NCBI GenBank assembly: GCA_027484495.1
Contig: JAIXSW010000235.1
Coordinates: 1-7,176 of the forward strand
Direction of reading: 5' to 3'
Origin: Gammaproteobacteria bacterium
Lineage (GTDB): Bacteria > Pseudomonadota > Gammaproteobacteria > Enterobacterales > Alteromonadaceae
Length of the DNA stretch: 7,176 bases
A program made the position numbers and the translations under genes. Shown here piece after piece: positions 1 to 6,483 of this stretch. The stretch's first letter is position 1, and each line of letters opens with the position of its first letter. Below the pieces are notes generated by a model that was not told the origin of the DNA, searched no databases, and worked only from the letters and a program-made list of their open reading frames with translations.

Positions 1-526
1 GCACGTCTTTGACCACAATTGAGCCGCCACCAATAAAAGCGTGCGCGCCGATATGGCAAAACTGGTGAATACCGCTCATTCCACCGAGAATCGCCCAATT
101 GCCGATATGCACATGGCCCGCCGCCTGTGCGCCGCTGGCAAAAATCACGTCATCACCAATGACACAGTCATGGGCAACGTGGCTGCTGTTCATATACAGA
201 CCACGGCTACCGATTTGAGTAATGCCTTTGTCCTGCACCGTGCCGCGATGCACAGTACAGTTTTCACGAAATACGTTGTCATTGCCAATGACGAGCTGTG
301 TCGGTTCGTTGCGGTATTTTTTATCCTGACAAGCTTCACCGATACTGCAGAACTGGAAGAAGTGGTTGCCTGTGCCGATACGGCTCGGGCCTTTAATCAC
401 CACATGAGATTCGAGGATACAATTATCACCGATCTCAACGTCGGCACCGATGTAACAAAACGGGCCGACTTTTACATTGGCGCCAATGCGGGCACCGGAT
501 TCAATCACCGCACTTGGATGGATCAT
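1..526 (-). CDS. lpxA: UDP-N-acetylglucosamine acyltransferase LpxA (3' end beyond window)
   Basis: LpxA catalyses the first step of lipid A synthesis in the cytoplasm, moving an (R)-3-hydroxyacyl chain from acyl carrier protein to the 3-OH of UDP-GlcNAc. The visible 175 codons (about two thirds of the usual ~262) read as a left-handed beta-helix of hexapeptide repeats such as VIGDDV and HVHIGN. Numbering runs six behind E. coli because the N-terminus is shorter. Catalytic His125 is His119 here, within HVAHDC. His122, His144, His160 and Gln161 correspond to His116, His138, His154 and Gln155. Asp74 and Lys76 are Asp68 and Lys70 in QDKKY. Gly173, which in E. coli permits a C14 chain, is Gly167, so a C14 donor is my inference. 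The ATG follows the fabZ stop by one base, which suggests coupled translation. One oddity is ASGAQAAGH at residues 130-138, where E. coli has ANNATLAGH. The identification is very secure; the C-terminal helical domain is not visible. Confidence 0.97.
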   Translation of the reverse strand, partial: MIHPSAVIESGARIGANVKVGPFCYIGADVEIGDNCILESHVVIKGPSRIGTGNHFFQFCSIGEACQDKKYRNEPTQLVIGNDNVFRENCTVHRGTVQDKGITQIGSRGLYMNSSHVAHDCVIGDDVIFASGAQAAGHVHIGNWAILGGMSGIHQFCHIGAHAFIGGGSIVVKDV

Positions 527-527
527 A

Positions 528-980
528 TTAAAGCTCTCTTCTGGCACACATAATCTGAGCTGAGCAGACGATTTGACCGTCGACTTTGGCTTCAGCGTAA
601 AATTTCCAGATGTTGCGTTTTTCAACCAAAAACTTCACTTCGAGGATCAGCTGGTCACCCGGCACAACCGGCTTTTTAAACCGCGCTTCATCCACACCGG
701 CAAACAGATACAATTCGTTTTCTTTGCGCTCACTGACGGTCTTAAAACCAAGCAAACCAGTCGCCTGCGCCATCGCTTCGAGGATCAACACGCCTGGAAA
801 AATTGGCAAATTCGGGAAGTGGCCGGTGAAAATTGGCTCGTTGATTGTGACATTTTTCACTGCGGTCAGGCTCTCACCCGGCACATAATCCAGCACCCGA
901 TCAATCAGCAGAAACGGATAACGGTGCGGCAATAACGCCATGATTTCCTGGATGTCCAGTGTGTTTAATGAATTAGCCAA
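528..980 (-). CDS. fabZ: 3-hydroxyacyl-[acyl-carrier-protein] dehydratase FabZ
   Basis: FabZ dehydrates (R)-3-hydroxyacyl-ACP to trans-2-enoyl-ACP in the cytoplasmic type II fatty acid cycle. The product is a single hot-dog-fold protein of 150 residues (E. coli has 151). The central helix motif GHFPNLPIFPGV carries catalytic His54, and Glu68 follows in LILEAMAQATG; both fall at the E. coli positions. LLPHRYPFLLIDRV near residues 16-29 and the C-terminal MCAR are also family signatures. The reading frame stays open upstream to 1136, but that extension lies inside lpxD and looks nothing like FabZ. I chose the TTG at 980 because it gives the family length and has AGAGGA six bases upstream. No ATG or GTG in frame fits better. 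The gene starts 41 bases after the lpxD stop and ends one base before lpxA. FabZ shares its substrate pool with LpxA and LpxD, so its dose sets the balance between phospholipid and lipid A. Confidence 0.97.
   Translation of the reverse strand: MANSLNTLDIQEIMALLPHRYPFLLIDRVLDYVPGESLTAVKNVTINEPIFTGHFPNLPIFPGVLILEAMAQATGLLGFKTVSERKENELYLFAGVDEARFKKPVVPGDQLILEVKFLVEKRNIWKFYAEAKVDGQIVCSAQIMCARREL
534..540 (-). promoter_or_regulatory. Ribosome binding site of lpxA inside the fabZ 3' end
   Basis: On the coding strand AAGAGAG sits seven bases before the lpxA ATG and lies within the last codons of fabZ. The fabZ stop TAA, one T and then ATG follow. This placement supports the ATG at 526 as the start and suggests re-initiation by ribosomes finishing fabZ. 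The match to the Shine-Dalgarno consensus is moderate. Confidence 0.6.
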
Positions 981-992
981 AATGATTCCTCT
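978..992 (-). promoter_or_regulatory. Shine-Dalgarno and TTG start of fabZ
   Basis: The coding strand reads AGAGGA, six bases (ATCATT), then TTG. This ideal spacing decides the fabZ start in favour of the rare TTG codon. The first residues would be MANSLNTLD, leading directly into the conserved first helix. TTG starts usually initiate less efficiently than ATG, so reduced FabZ output is possible; that is inference. Confidence 0.7.
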
Positions 993-1021
993 GTCTGAAA
1001 AGAAGCGTTGCCGCCCGGCGT

Positions 1022-2071
1022 TTAAGACGCGTTCGGGCCGGCTGACGGCGTCAGGGCTGCGACTTGCTGCTCCAGTTCGCGTAAACGCTGATACATCTGA
1101 TCCAGCTGCCGGTAACGGGCACTGTTTTTGCGCCATTCCAGATTGGTGGCCGCTGGCATCCCCGAAGAGTAGATACCTTTTTCGGTGATGGATTTAATAA
1201 TCATCGACATGCCGGTGATCTGCACACCATCACAGATCTCCATATGCCCATTGATGGCACAGGCACCACCAATGATGCAATATTTGCCAATCTTAGTACT
1301 GCCGGCGACCACAGTACAGCCAGCAATGGCGGTATGATCACCGATCTGCACGTTGTGCGCGATTTGAACCTGATTGTCGATGATACAGTTGGTGCCTATA
1401 ACAGTATCTTCCAGCGCGCCGCGGTCTATCGTGGTGCTGGCGCCGATCTCACAGCGATCGCCAATAATGACGGTGCCGACCTGCGGGATCTTCAGCCAGT
1501 TGCCACGTTGATTGGCAAAACCAAAGCCATCGGCACCCAATACGGCACCGCTATGCACGATACAGTCAGCGCCTAAACGAACCCGATGATAAATACTGAC
1601 ATTCGGCCATATCTTACTGCCGGCACCGATGATTGCACCCTCACCGATAAAACAGCCGGCGCCAATTTGCACGCCATCGCCGATCACAACGCCGGCACTA
1701 ATTACCGCATGATGGCCAATAGCAACATCAATACCCAGCTGCGCGGTCGGATCAATCTGCGCCGTTGGTGCTATCGCAGTAGCAGCACGGGGGGTGTTGT
1801 CGAGTAATTGGGCAACCTTGGCAAAAGCGACGTAAGGATCGGGCACCACTAATGCCGCGACCGGGCAATACTCCAGTTCGGCAGCACTAATCAGCACGAC
1901 CGATGCCTGCGTTTGCTGCAGATATTTGCGATATTTGCTGTTGGACAGAAAGGTGATCTGACCCTGGACGGCATTTTCTAATGTGGCAACGGCGCTGATG
2001 ATTTCAGCGCCGTCTCCGTGCAGCTCAGCTGAGAGCAGCTGAGCTAATTCATGCAGGCTAAATGCTGGCAT
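1022..2071 (-). CDS. lpxD: UDP-3-O-(3-hydroxyacyl)glucosamine N-acyltransferase LpxD
   Basis: LpxD performs the third step of lipid A synthesis, N-acylating UDP-3-O-acyl-glucosamine with (R)-3-hydroxyacyl-ACP in the cytoplasm. The protein has 349 residues (E. coli 341). Residues 1 to about 100 form the uridine-binding domain with ITFLSNSKYR at 39-48. Residues of about 100-305 are hexapeptide repeats of the left-handed beta-helix (for example IGDGVQIGAGCFIG). A C-terminal helix (YRQLDQMYQRLRELEQQVAA, 320-339) ends in a short unstructured tail. Catalytic His239 (QIAHN) and His276 (NGHMEIC) sit at exactly the E. coli numbers, as does the GADGFGFA signature at 179-186. Position 292, a methionine in E. 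coli, is isoleucine here. The ATG overlaps the skp stop by one base (TAATG) and has only a poor Shine-Dalgarno, so translation is probably coupled to skp. The hexapeptide pattern is shared with LpxA, but length, N-domain and both histidines settle the call. Confidence 0.98.
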   Translation of the reverse strand: MPAFSLHELAQLLSAELHGDGAEIISAVATLENAVQGQITFLSNSKYRKYLQQTQASVVLISAAELEYCPVAALVVPDPYVAFAKVAQLLDNTPRAATAIAPTAQIDPTAQLGIDVAIGHHAVISAGVVIGDGVQIGAGCFIGEGAIIGAGSKIWPNVSIYHRVRLGADCIVHSGAVLGADGFGFANQRGNWLKIPQVGTVIIGDRCEIGASTTIDRGALEDTVIGTNCIIDNQVQIAHNVQIGDHTAIAGCTVVAGSTKIGKYCIIGGACAINGHMEICDGVQITGMSMIIKSITEKGIYSSGMPAATNLEWRKNSARYRQLDQMYQRLRELEQQVAALTPSAGPNAS

Positions 2072-2073
2072 TA
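2069..2073 (-). other. TAATG stop-start overlap joining skp to lpxD
   Basis: The coding strand reads TAATG: the last base of the skp TAA is the first base of the lpxD ATG. The 20 bases upstream hold no better ribosome site than purine-rich AAAGCGAAA. Termination-reinitiation by the same ribosome is the likely way lpxD is translated, as inferred from the arrangement. Confidence 0.65.
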
Positions 2074-2586
2074 TTTCGCTTTGCTGACCTGAGCAACCAC
2101 AGCAGCAGAGATGTTGTACTCTGGCTTGGCATATACAGCAGCTTCAGCATTCAGCACCAGGTCGTACTGGTCTTTTGCTGCGATTTGATCGATAGCAGAT
2201 TTGATCAAAGCTTGCAGTTTGTTGCGCTCTTCAGTTTCACGAGCACGGATTTGTTCACCCAGCGGACGAGCCAGTTGCTCATACTGTTGCTGTTGTTTAC
2301 CGATATCTTCCTGCAGTTTTTTCTTTTGCTCGTCGCTCATGGTTGAGCCATCACGTTTGAATTTCTCAACGTTGAATGCGATGTCTTTTTCCAGTTTTTG
2401 CACTTCAGCGATTTTGCCACCGAATTCGGCTTTCATCGTTTCTTGCAGTTTGGCGGCTTGTGGCAGTTGTGAGAACACTTCACGCACATCAACAAAACCA
2501 ATTTTCATTTCTTTGGCAGACACAGCACCGGCCATCATCACACCGGCAACTAACAGTGCTGTTTTAGAAAAAGCTGACTTAAACAT
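2071..2586 (-). CDS. skp: Periplasmic outer-membrane-protein chaperone Skp (OmpH)
   Basis: Skp is a periplasmic trimer that grips unfolded outer-membrane proteins after Sec export and hands them to the BAM complex. The 171-residue precursor (E. coli 161) starts with a Sec signal peptide: Lys3 and Lys8, a hydrophobic core, and a cleavage site at AVSA|KEM after residue 24, giving about 147 mature residues. IGFVDVREVFSQ right after cleavage is the short beta-strand trimerisation segment typical of the OmpH family. Residues of about 45-135 are charged, Gln/Lys/Glu-rich helices that would form the two-helix tentacles. YDLVLNAEAAVYA near 140-152 returns to the small core. No cysteine is present. 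It lies between bamA and lpxD, as in E. coli, 25 bases after bamA and overlapping lpxD by one base. Sequence identity in the helices is low, as is usual for Skp, so the call rests on architecture, signal peptide and context, which agree well. Confidence 0.96.
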   Translation of the reverse strand: MFKSAFSKTALLVAGVMMAGAVSAKEMKIGFVDVREVFSQLPQAAKLQETMKAEFGGKIAEVQKLEKDIAFNVEKFKRDGSTMSDEQKKKLQEDIGKQQQQYEQLARPLGEQIRARETEERNKLQALIKSAIDQIAAKDQYDLVLNAEAAVYAKPEYNISAAVVAQVSKAK

Positions 2587-2588
2587 GT

Positions 2589-2601
2589 TTCCTATTACCT
2601 C
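2589..2601 (-). promoter_or_regulatory. Ribosome binding region of skp
   Basis: The bamA-skp gap on the coding strand contains GAGGT ten bases before the skp ATG and a second purine block, AGGAA, two bases before it. The first has acceptable spacing; the second is rather close. Together they support the ATG at 2586, which also gives the right signal peptide. The gap is only 25 bases and AT-rich. I see no convincing promoter or terminator in it. Confidence 0.6.
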
Positions 2602-2611
2602 AAATTAATTT

Positions 2612-5104
2612 TTAGAATGTAGTACCAATGTTGAAACTGAAGTTCTCTTGCTCGTCACCTTCGTATTTGCGCAGGATCTTCGCGAGACTAAAGGTTAACG
2701 GGCCCATTGGCGAGATCCATTGCACAGTCAGACCGGCTGAAGCGCGCATCATACCTGCATCTGAATAATCCAGCAAACCAGGCTGGTAGTAGGATGAATC
2801 CAGTGACTGGGTCAGACCTGTGTACCGGTTAATGTCAAATTCAGTGTCCCAGACGTTACCGGCATCGACAAACAAACTGGTGCGCACTGAGTTGGCATAA
2901 TCTTCTTTCAGGAACGGCGTTGGCGTGATGAGTTCCAGCGTACCAATCGCCATTGCGTTACCACCGAATGACCGGCGGGATACCTGATAAGTATCATATT
3001 TCGCCGAGTTTGGCAGCCCCCCGGTAGAAGTGCCGTTAAATGGATCCGGTAAACCCGGGATCGCATTGACGTAACGATAGACTGCACGTGGACCGATAAC
3101 GCGGTTTTCAAAACCACGGAAGTTCTGACCACCGGCATAGAAACTGTCGTTAAACGGTAAAGTATGGTCGTAACCATTGTTATCGCCGTAGCCGTTACCG
3201 TAACCCAGTTCCAGCTTGCTGAGGAATGACCAGCCGTGATCGCTGCTCAGCGGAATATAATGCCGCGCCTCAAAGTTGGTTTTGAAGTAAGTTAGATCCG
3301 AGTTCGGCGTCGTCACCTTGATATTGGCACCCAGGTAAGTACCGTCGGTTGGGAAAGTCCCGCGGTTTAACGTACTCATGACCCAACCGGCCAACAGTTC
3401 ATAGTTAGTGAACTTGTAAGCTGCATCCGGGTTTGCTGAATCAATCAAAACACCACGGAAATGGCGGATTTGGTCAAATTCCTGGATCGAGTTGATCTCG
3501 TTCCACACCACGTTGGCGCCAAAATTCAGCCGGTTAAAATCATTGAGCGGATAGCCGAAGTTAACCCCTGTGCCGTAGCTCTTCTGGTTGTAGGCTTCAA
3601 GACCGGCACGGCTGCCGTCGAAGTCAGAATAAAACACCGAGCCACCGAGGCTGACGCCATCGAGGGTGAAGTACGGATCGGTAAATGACAGGTTGACCGA
3701 CTTCTGATATTTGTTCGTGTTGAAGCTGATGCCGGCAGAATTACCGCTGCCGAGGAAGCTTTGTTGCTCAACACCAAACTGGAAGGCCAGGCCCTGATAG
3801 CTACCAAAAGACACACCGGCATTAAAGCTGCCTGACGGCCGTTCTTTGATCTTAAACGTCACATCGACTTTGTCGTCCACACCCGGTACATCTTTGGTTT
3901 CAAACTCAACCTTCTCGATATAAGGCAAACGCTGAATAAATAACTTCGACATTTCCAGCCGGTCATTTGACAGCCAGGAACCTTCCATCTGGCGCATTTC
4001 ACGCCGAATAACTTCATCTTTCGTTGCTGAGTTGCCGGTCACAGAAATGCGGTTGACGTAGACGCGCTTGCCCGGGTCAACGTTAATCGACAACGCCACT
4101 TCTTTGGTGTCATCGTTAATATTGGTGCTGGTCCGCACTTTAGAATTGGCATAGCCGAAACTGGCCAGAAACTTAGCAATGCTCTCTTCGGTATAAGTAA
4201 CCAAAGCGCCGTTATACAACTGACCGTCTTTTAACGGCAGCATGGCTTTAATCAGCTCATCCTGACCAATCAGGTCGCCGACAAACTCAATGCCTTTGAT
4301 GTTGTACTGCACGCCCTCTTTGACCTGCAAAGTGACATACACGGAGTTTTTATCCGGACTGACTGCAACCGTATTGGCTTCAATATCAAACCGCAGGTAA
4401 CCACGGTCCAGATAATAACTGCGGATCTTTTCCAAATCGCCTTTTAACGTGTCTTTTTGGTAGCGGTCGGATGACATAAAACGCCACCACGGCAAATCGA
4501 CCATCGACTCGATATCTTTCATGATCTCTTCGTCGCTGAACAATTCGTTACCGACAATATTGATCTGACGGACAGAGGCGGCATCGCCTTCTTTAAATTC
4601 CAGTTTCAGATTGACGCGGTTACGCGGCAGATAAGTCAGTTTGATCTCAACTTTGGCGTTGTATTTACCGACACCATGGAAGAATTCGGTCAAACCGTTT
4701 TCCAGTTCACGGATAATTGTCTTGTCCAGCTGTTCACCGACGATGATCTTCTGGTTGGTCAGACTTTCCTGTAACTGTTCTTCTTTGATGTCTTTGTTGC
4801 CGTCGAACTCCACCGCGTTAATGGTTGGACGTTCTTTGACACGGTAAATAATGGCATTGCCATCGCGCAGCACTGTAATCTCATCAAAATGGCCAGCTGC
4901 GTACAACGTTTTGATACTTTTAGATAAAGTGTATTCTGTAACAGTGTCGCCGATGTTAAACGGCAGATTATTCAGGGCTGCACCTAAAGCGACGCGTTGT
5001 AAGCCTTCCACCTGAATATCTTGTACAGTAAATGATTGTTCAGCGAGCACCGACGCGCTGGCAGAGGCCAGCCACATCGCAGCTACTAATCGTTTAATTG
5101 TCAT
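2612..5104 (-). CDS. bamA: Outer membrane protein assembly factor BamA (Omp85 family)
   Basis: BamA is the essential core of the BAM complex, which folds beta-barrel proteins into the outer membrane. The precursor has 830 residues (E. coli 810). A Sec signal peptide ends at SVLA|EQ (residue 21). Five periplasmic POTRA domains follow, at roughly 25-92, 93-173, 176-264, 267-345 and 348-422, with recognisable landmarks GLQRVALGAAL, KERPTI, PLPRNRV-like LPRNRV, LDRGYLRFD and RREMRQMEGSWL. The 16-strand barrel runs from about 423 to the end. The loop-6 motif is FRGF (662-665; VRGF in E. coli), with the invariant Arg663. The protein ends with aromatic Phe in FNIGTTF, as the barrel signal requires. 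Compared with E. coli, loop 6 lacks cysteines and is about five residues longer, and a late loop (764-778) carries about 13 extra residues. I see no cysteine anywhere in the protein. The gene lies 26 bases after rseP and 25 before skp. It has no clear Shine-Dalgarno. Confidence 0.99.
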   Translation of the reverse strand: MTIKRLVAAMWLASASASVLAEQSFTVQDIQVEGLQRVALGAALNNLPFNIGDTVTEYTLSKSIKTLYAAGHFDEITVLRDGNAIIYRVKERPTINAVEFDGNKDIKEEQLQESLTNQKIIVGEQLDKTIIRELENGLTEFFHGVGKYNAKVEIKLTYLPRNRVNLKLEFKEGDAASVRQINIVGNELFSDEEIMKDIESMVDLPWWRFMSSDRYQKDTLKGDLEKIRSYYLDRGYLRFDIEANTVAVSPDKNSVYVTLQVKEGVQYNIKGIEFVGDLIGQDELIKAMLPLKDGQLYNGALVTYTEESIAKFLASFGYANSKVRTSTNINDDTKEVALSINVDPGKRVYVNRISVTGNSATKDEVIRREMRQMEGSWLSNDRLEMSKLFIQRLPYIEKVEFETKDVPGVDDKVDVTFKIKERPSGSFNAGVSFGSYQGLAFQFGVEQQSFLGSGNSAGISFNTNKYQKSVNLSFTDPYFTLDGVSLGGSVFYSDFDGSRAGLEAYNQKSYGTGVNFGYPLNDFNRLNFGANVVWNEINSIQEFDQIRHFRGVLIDSANPDAAYKFTNYELLAGWVMSTLNRGTFPTDGTYLGANIKVTTPNSDLTYFKTNFEARHYIPLSSDHGWSFLSKLELGYGNGYGDNNGYDHTLPFNDSFYAGGQNFRGFENRVIGPRAVYRYVNAIPGLPDPFNGTSTGGLPNSAKYDTYQVSRRSFGGNAMAIGTLELITPTPFLKEDYANSVRTSLFVDAGNVWDTEFDINRYTGLTQSLDSSYYQPGLLDYSDAGMMRASAGLTVQWISPMGPLTFSLAKILRKYEGDEQENFSFNIGTTF

Positions 5105-5130
5105 TGTTTTGGACTACTTTTGATTAGTTA
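5105..5130 (-). promoter_or_regulatory. Short AT-rich leader of bamA without a clear Shine-Dalgarno
   Basis: The rseP gene ends with TAA followed in frame by a second TAA. The remaining leader to the bamA ATG is A-rich (CAAAAGTAG, CCAAAACA). No AGGA or GAGG core occurs at a usable distance. The only purine run is AAAAGTAG, about 10 bases from the ATG. The bamA start itself is secure because it gives a proper signal peptide. Confidence 0.45.
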
Positions 5131-6483
5131 TTACAAACGAGAAATATCGTTGAGCAGCGCAATTCCCATTAACATCAGCAGAACGAAGGCTCCGATTTTA
5201 AAACCTGTCTCCTGCGCTTTCTCAGAGACCGGCCTGCCGCGTATTAGTTCCACGACAAGATACATTAAATGACCGCCGTCCAAAATAGGCAGCGGCAGTA
5301 AATTTACCACCCCCAGATTGACGCTAATCAGCGCCAGAAAGGACAGGAAGGCAATCAGGCCAAGGTCTGCACTGCTACCGGCACCTTGTGCAATGGAGAT
5401 TGGGCCACTTAAATGTTTCACGGAAACGTCACCTAACAGCAGCTTCCCCACCATGGAAAAACTCAGCCGCACCAGTTGCCAGGTCTTTTGGATGCCCTGC
5501 CAAACCGCTTCTATCGGCCCATATTGCACCTGTTGAATGTACTGAGGGTCAACCGGCTGCACCTTTGGTGACACGCCGAGGAAGCCCTGATGAAAACCAT
5601 CTGCGGTCAGTTGCGATGCAGGGGTCACTGTCAAAGTGACCGGTTGACCATCCCGTTCAACCAGCAACGACAGTGCTTTGCCCGGATTATTCTGGATGAT
5701 TTTGACCATACTGGCCCAGTCGGTCAGCGCCACGCCGTCTAAGACCCGCAACTTGTCATTCAGCTGCAAACCTGCCGCAGCGGCCGGACTATCCGGCTGC
5801 ACTGAACCTACATCTAACAGCGGTTTCGCCTGCACCGGCACCATACCGAGGCTGCCAAAGACCGAATCCCGTTCTGGGTCAAATTGCCAACCGGTCAAAT
5901 CCAGCCGCACATCTGCGCCCGGGCTGTTACTGTCATCCGCCATCGTCAGCATGACGCTGTCACGGCCAATTTGCTCCAGCAGCAACAGTTGCACGCCTTG
6001 CCAGTCCTGCACGCTTTCACCATTGACGGCAATAATTTGCTGGTTTGGCAGATAGGCTCTGGCCGCGATCGAATCCGGTGTGACCTCTGCAACAACCGGA
6101 CGCAGGCTTGGCACGCCAATCAGGTACATCAACATCAGCGCAAAAATGGCAAACAGGAAATTGGCGGCGGGACCTGCCGCAATGACAGCCATCCGTTGTG
6201 GCACTGTCTTGCTGTCGAACGCCTGATCAGCATACTGCGGTAACACCGGGTCGACCCGGCCATCGAGCATCCGGACATAACCGCCTAATGGAATCGCCGC
6301 GATCACGAACTCGGTGCCATGGCGATCACGCCAGCTAAACAGTGTTTTGCCAAAACCAATCGAAAACCGTTGCACCAGAATGCCGTTTTTACGCGCGACC
6401 CAAAAATGACCATATTCATGCACAGTAACCAGCAGACCAAGCGCTACGACAAAACTCAGCAGGTTCCACAGAAAATCAAACAT
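5131..6483 (-). CDS. rseP: Inner-membrane site-2 zinc protease RseP
   Basis: RseP is an intramembrane metalloprotease. In E. coli it makes the second cut in the anti-sigma factor RseA after DegS and so releases sigma-E; it also clears remnant signal peptides. The chosen product is 450 residues, the same as E. coli. The zinc site is complete: HEYGH with His22, Glu23 and His26 in the first membrane helix, and Asp402 in NLLPLPILDGG (394-404). Other landmarks are the membrane-associated loop around FSIGFGK and IPLGGYVRMLD, a second membrane helix near 98-118, two tandem PDZ domains between about 115 and 310 (VTPDSIAARA and VQPDSPAAAAGL mark their ligand loops), LSGPISIAQGAG near 380, and a last helix before NDISRL. 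An upstream ATG at 6540 would add 19 residues inside dxr. I rejected it because the ATG at 6483 matches the family start and follows AAAGGA. The gene overlaps dxr by one base and is followed by bamA after 26 bases. Confidence 0.98.
   Translation of the reverse strand: MFDFLWNLLSFVVALGLLVTVHEYGHFWVARKNGILVQRFSIGFGKTLFSWRDRHGTEFVIAAIPLGGYVRMLDGRVDPVLPQYADQAFDSKTVPQRMAVIAAGPAANFLFAIFALMLMYLIGVPSLRPVVAEVTPDSIAARAYLPNQQIIAVNGESVQDWQGVQLLLLEQIGRDSVMLTMADDSNSPGADVRLDLTGWQFDPERDSVFGSLGMVPVQAKPLLDVGSVQPDSPAAAAGLQLNDKLRVLDGVALTDWASMVKIIQNNPGKALSLLVERDGQPVTLTVTPASQLTADGFHQGFLGVSPKVQPVDPQYIQQVQYGPIEAVWQGIQKTWQLVRLSFSMVGKLLLGDVSVKHLSGPISIAQGAGSSADLGLIAFLSFLALISVNLGVVNLLPLPILDGGHLMYLVVELIRGRPVSEKAQETGFKIGAFVLLMLMGIALLNDISRL
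5222..5251 (-). promoter_or_regulatory. Weak candidate sigma-E promoter upstream of bamA, inside rseP
   Basis: The coding strand reads GGAACTA (5251-5245), close to the sigma-E -35 element GGAACTT. TCTCTGA follows, so TCTGA (5226-5222) sits 18 bases after the -35 box and the first TC sits at the more usual 16. A start here would lie roughly 110 bases upstream of bamA. In E. coli, sigma-E drives bamA and its downstream genes from promoters within this cluster. The site is in coding sequence and its spacing is imperfect, so chance is a real possibility. Confidence 0.22.

Noticed and set aside
41..553. Plus-strand open frame of 170 codons opposite lpxA
   Set aside because: It is the antisense shadow of lpxA hexapeptide repeats; it is rich in Thr, Asp, His and Ala with no family resemblance, and the opposite strand encodes an unmistakable LpxA with all catalytic residues.
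1042..1054. Small inverted repeat CTGAC-GGC-GTCAG near the 3' end of lpxD
   Set aside because: The stem has only five pairs, there is no T-run after it on the coding strand, and it lies in codons of the LpxD tail. It is not a credible terminator.
981..1136. 52-codon upstream extension of the fabZ frame
   Set aside because: It lies almost wholly in the lpxD coding region and has no FabZ-like residues. The TTG at 980 with AGAGGA gives the normal family length.
1244..1807. Two plus-strand open frames with a repetitive Asp/Asn/Thr/Gly flavour
   Set aside because: The apparent repetitiveness is a reflection of the beta-helix hexad periodicity of LpxD on the minus strand. They have no convincing ribosome site or independent protein features.
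2201..2608. Plus-strand open frame of 135 codons opposite skp, rich in Ser and Cys
   Set aside because: Its composition is the complement of the Lys/Gln/Glu-rich Skp helices. It has no family resemblance or start signal of note.
2640..2645. GAACTT near the 3' end of bamA, a possible -35 for skp
   Set aside because: No TCTGA- or TCAAA-like element occurs at 15-18 bases downstream; the nearest TCTAA is about 23 bases away.
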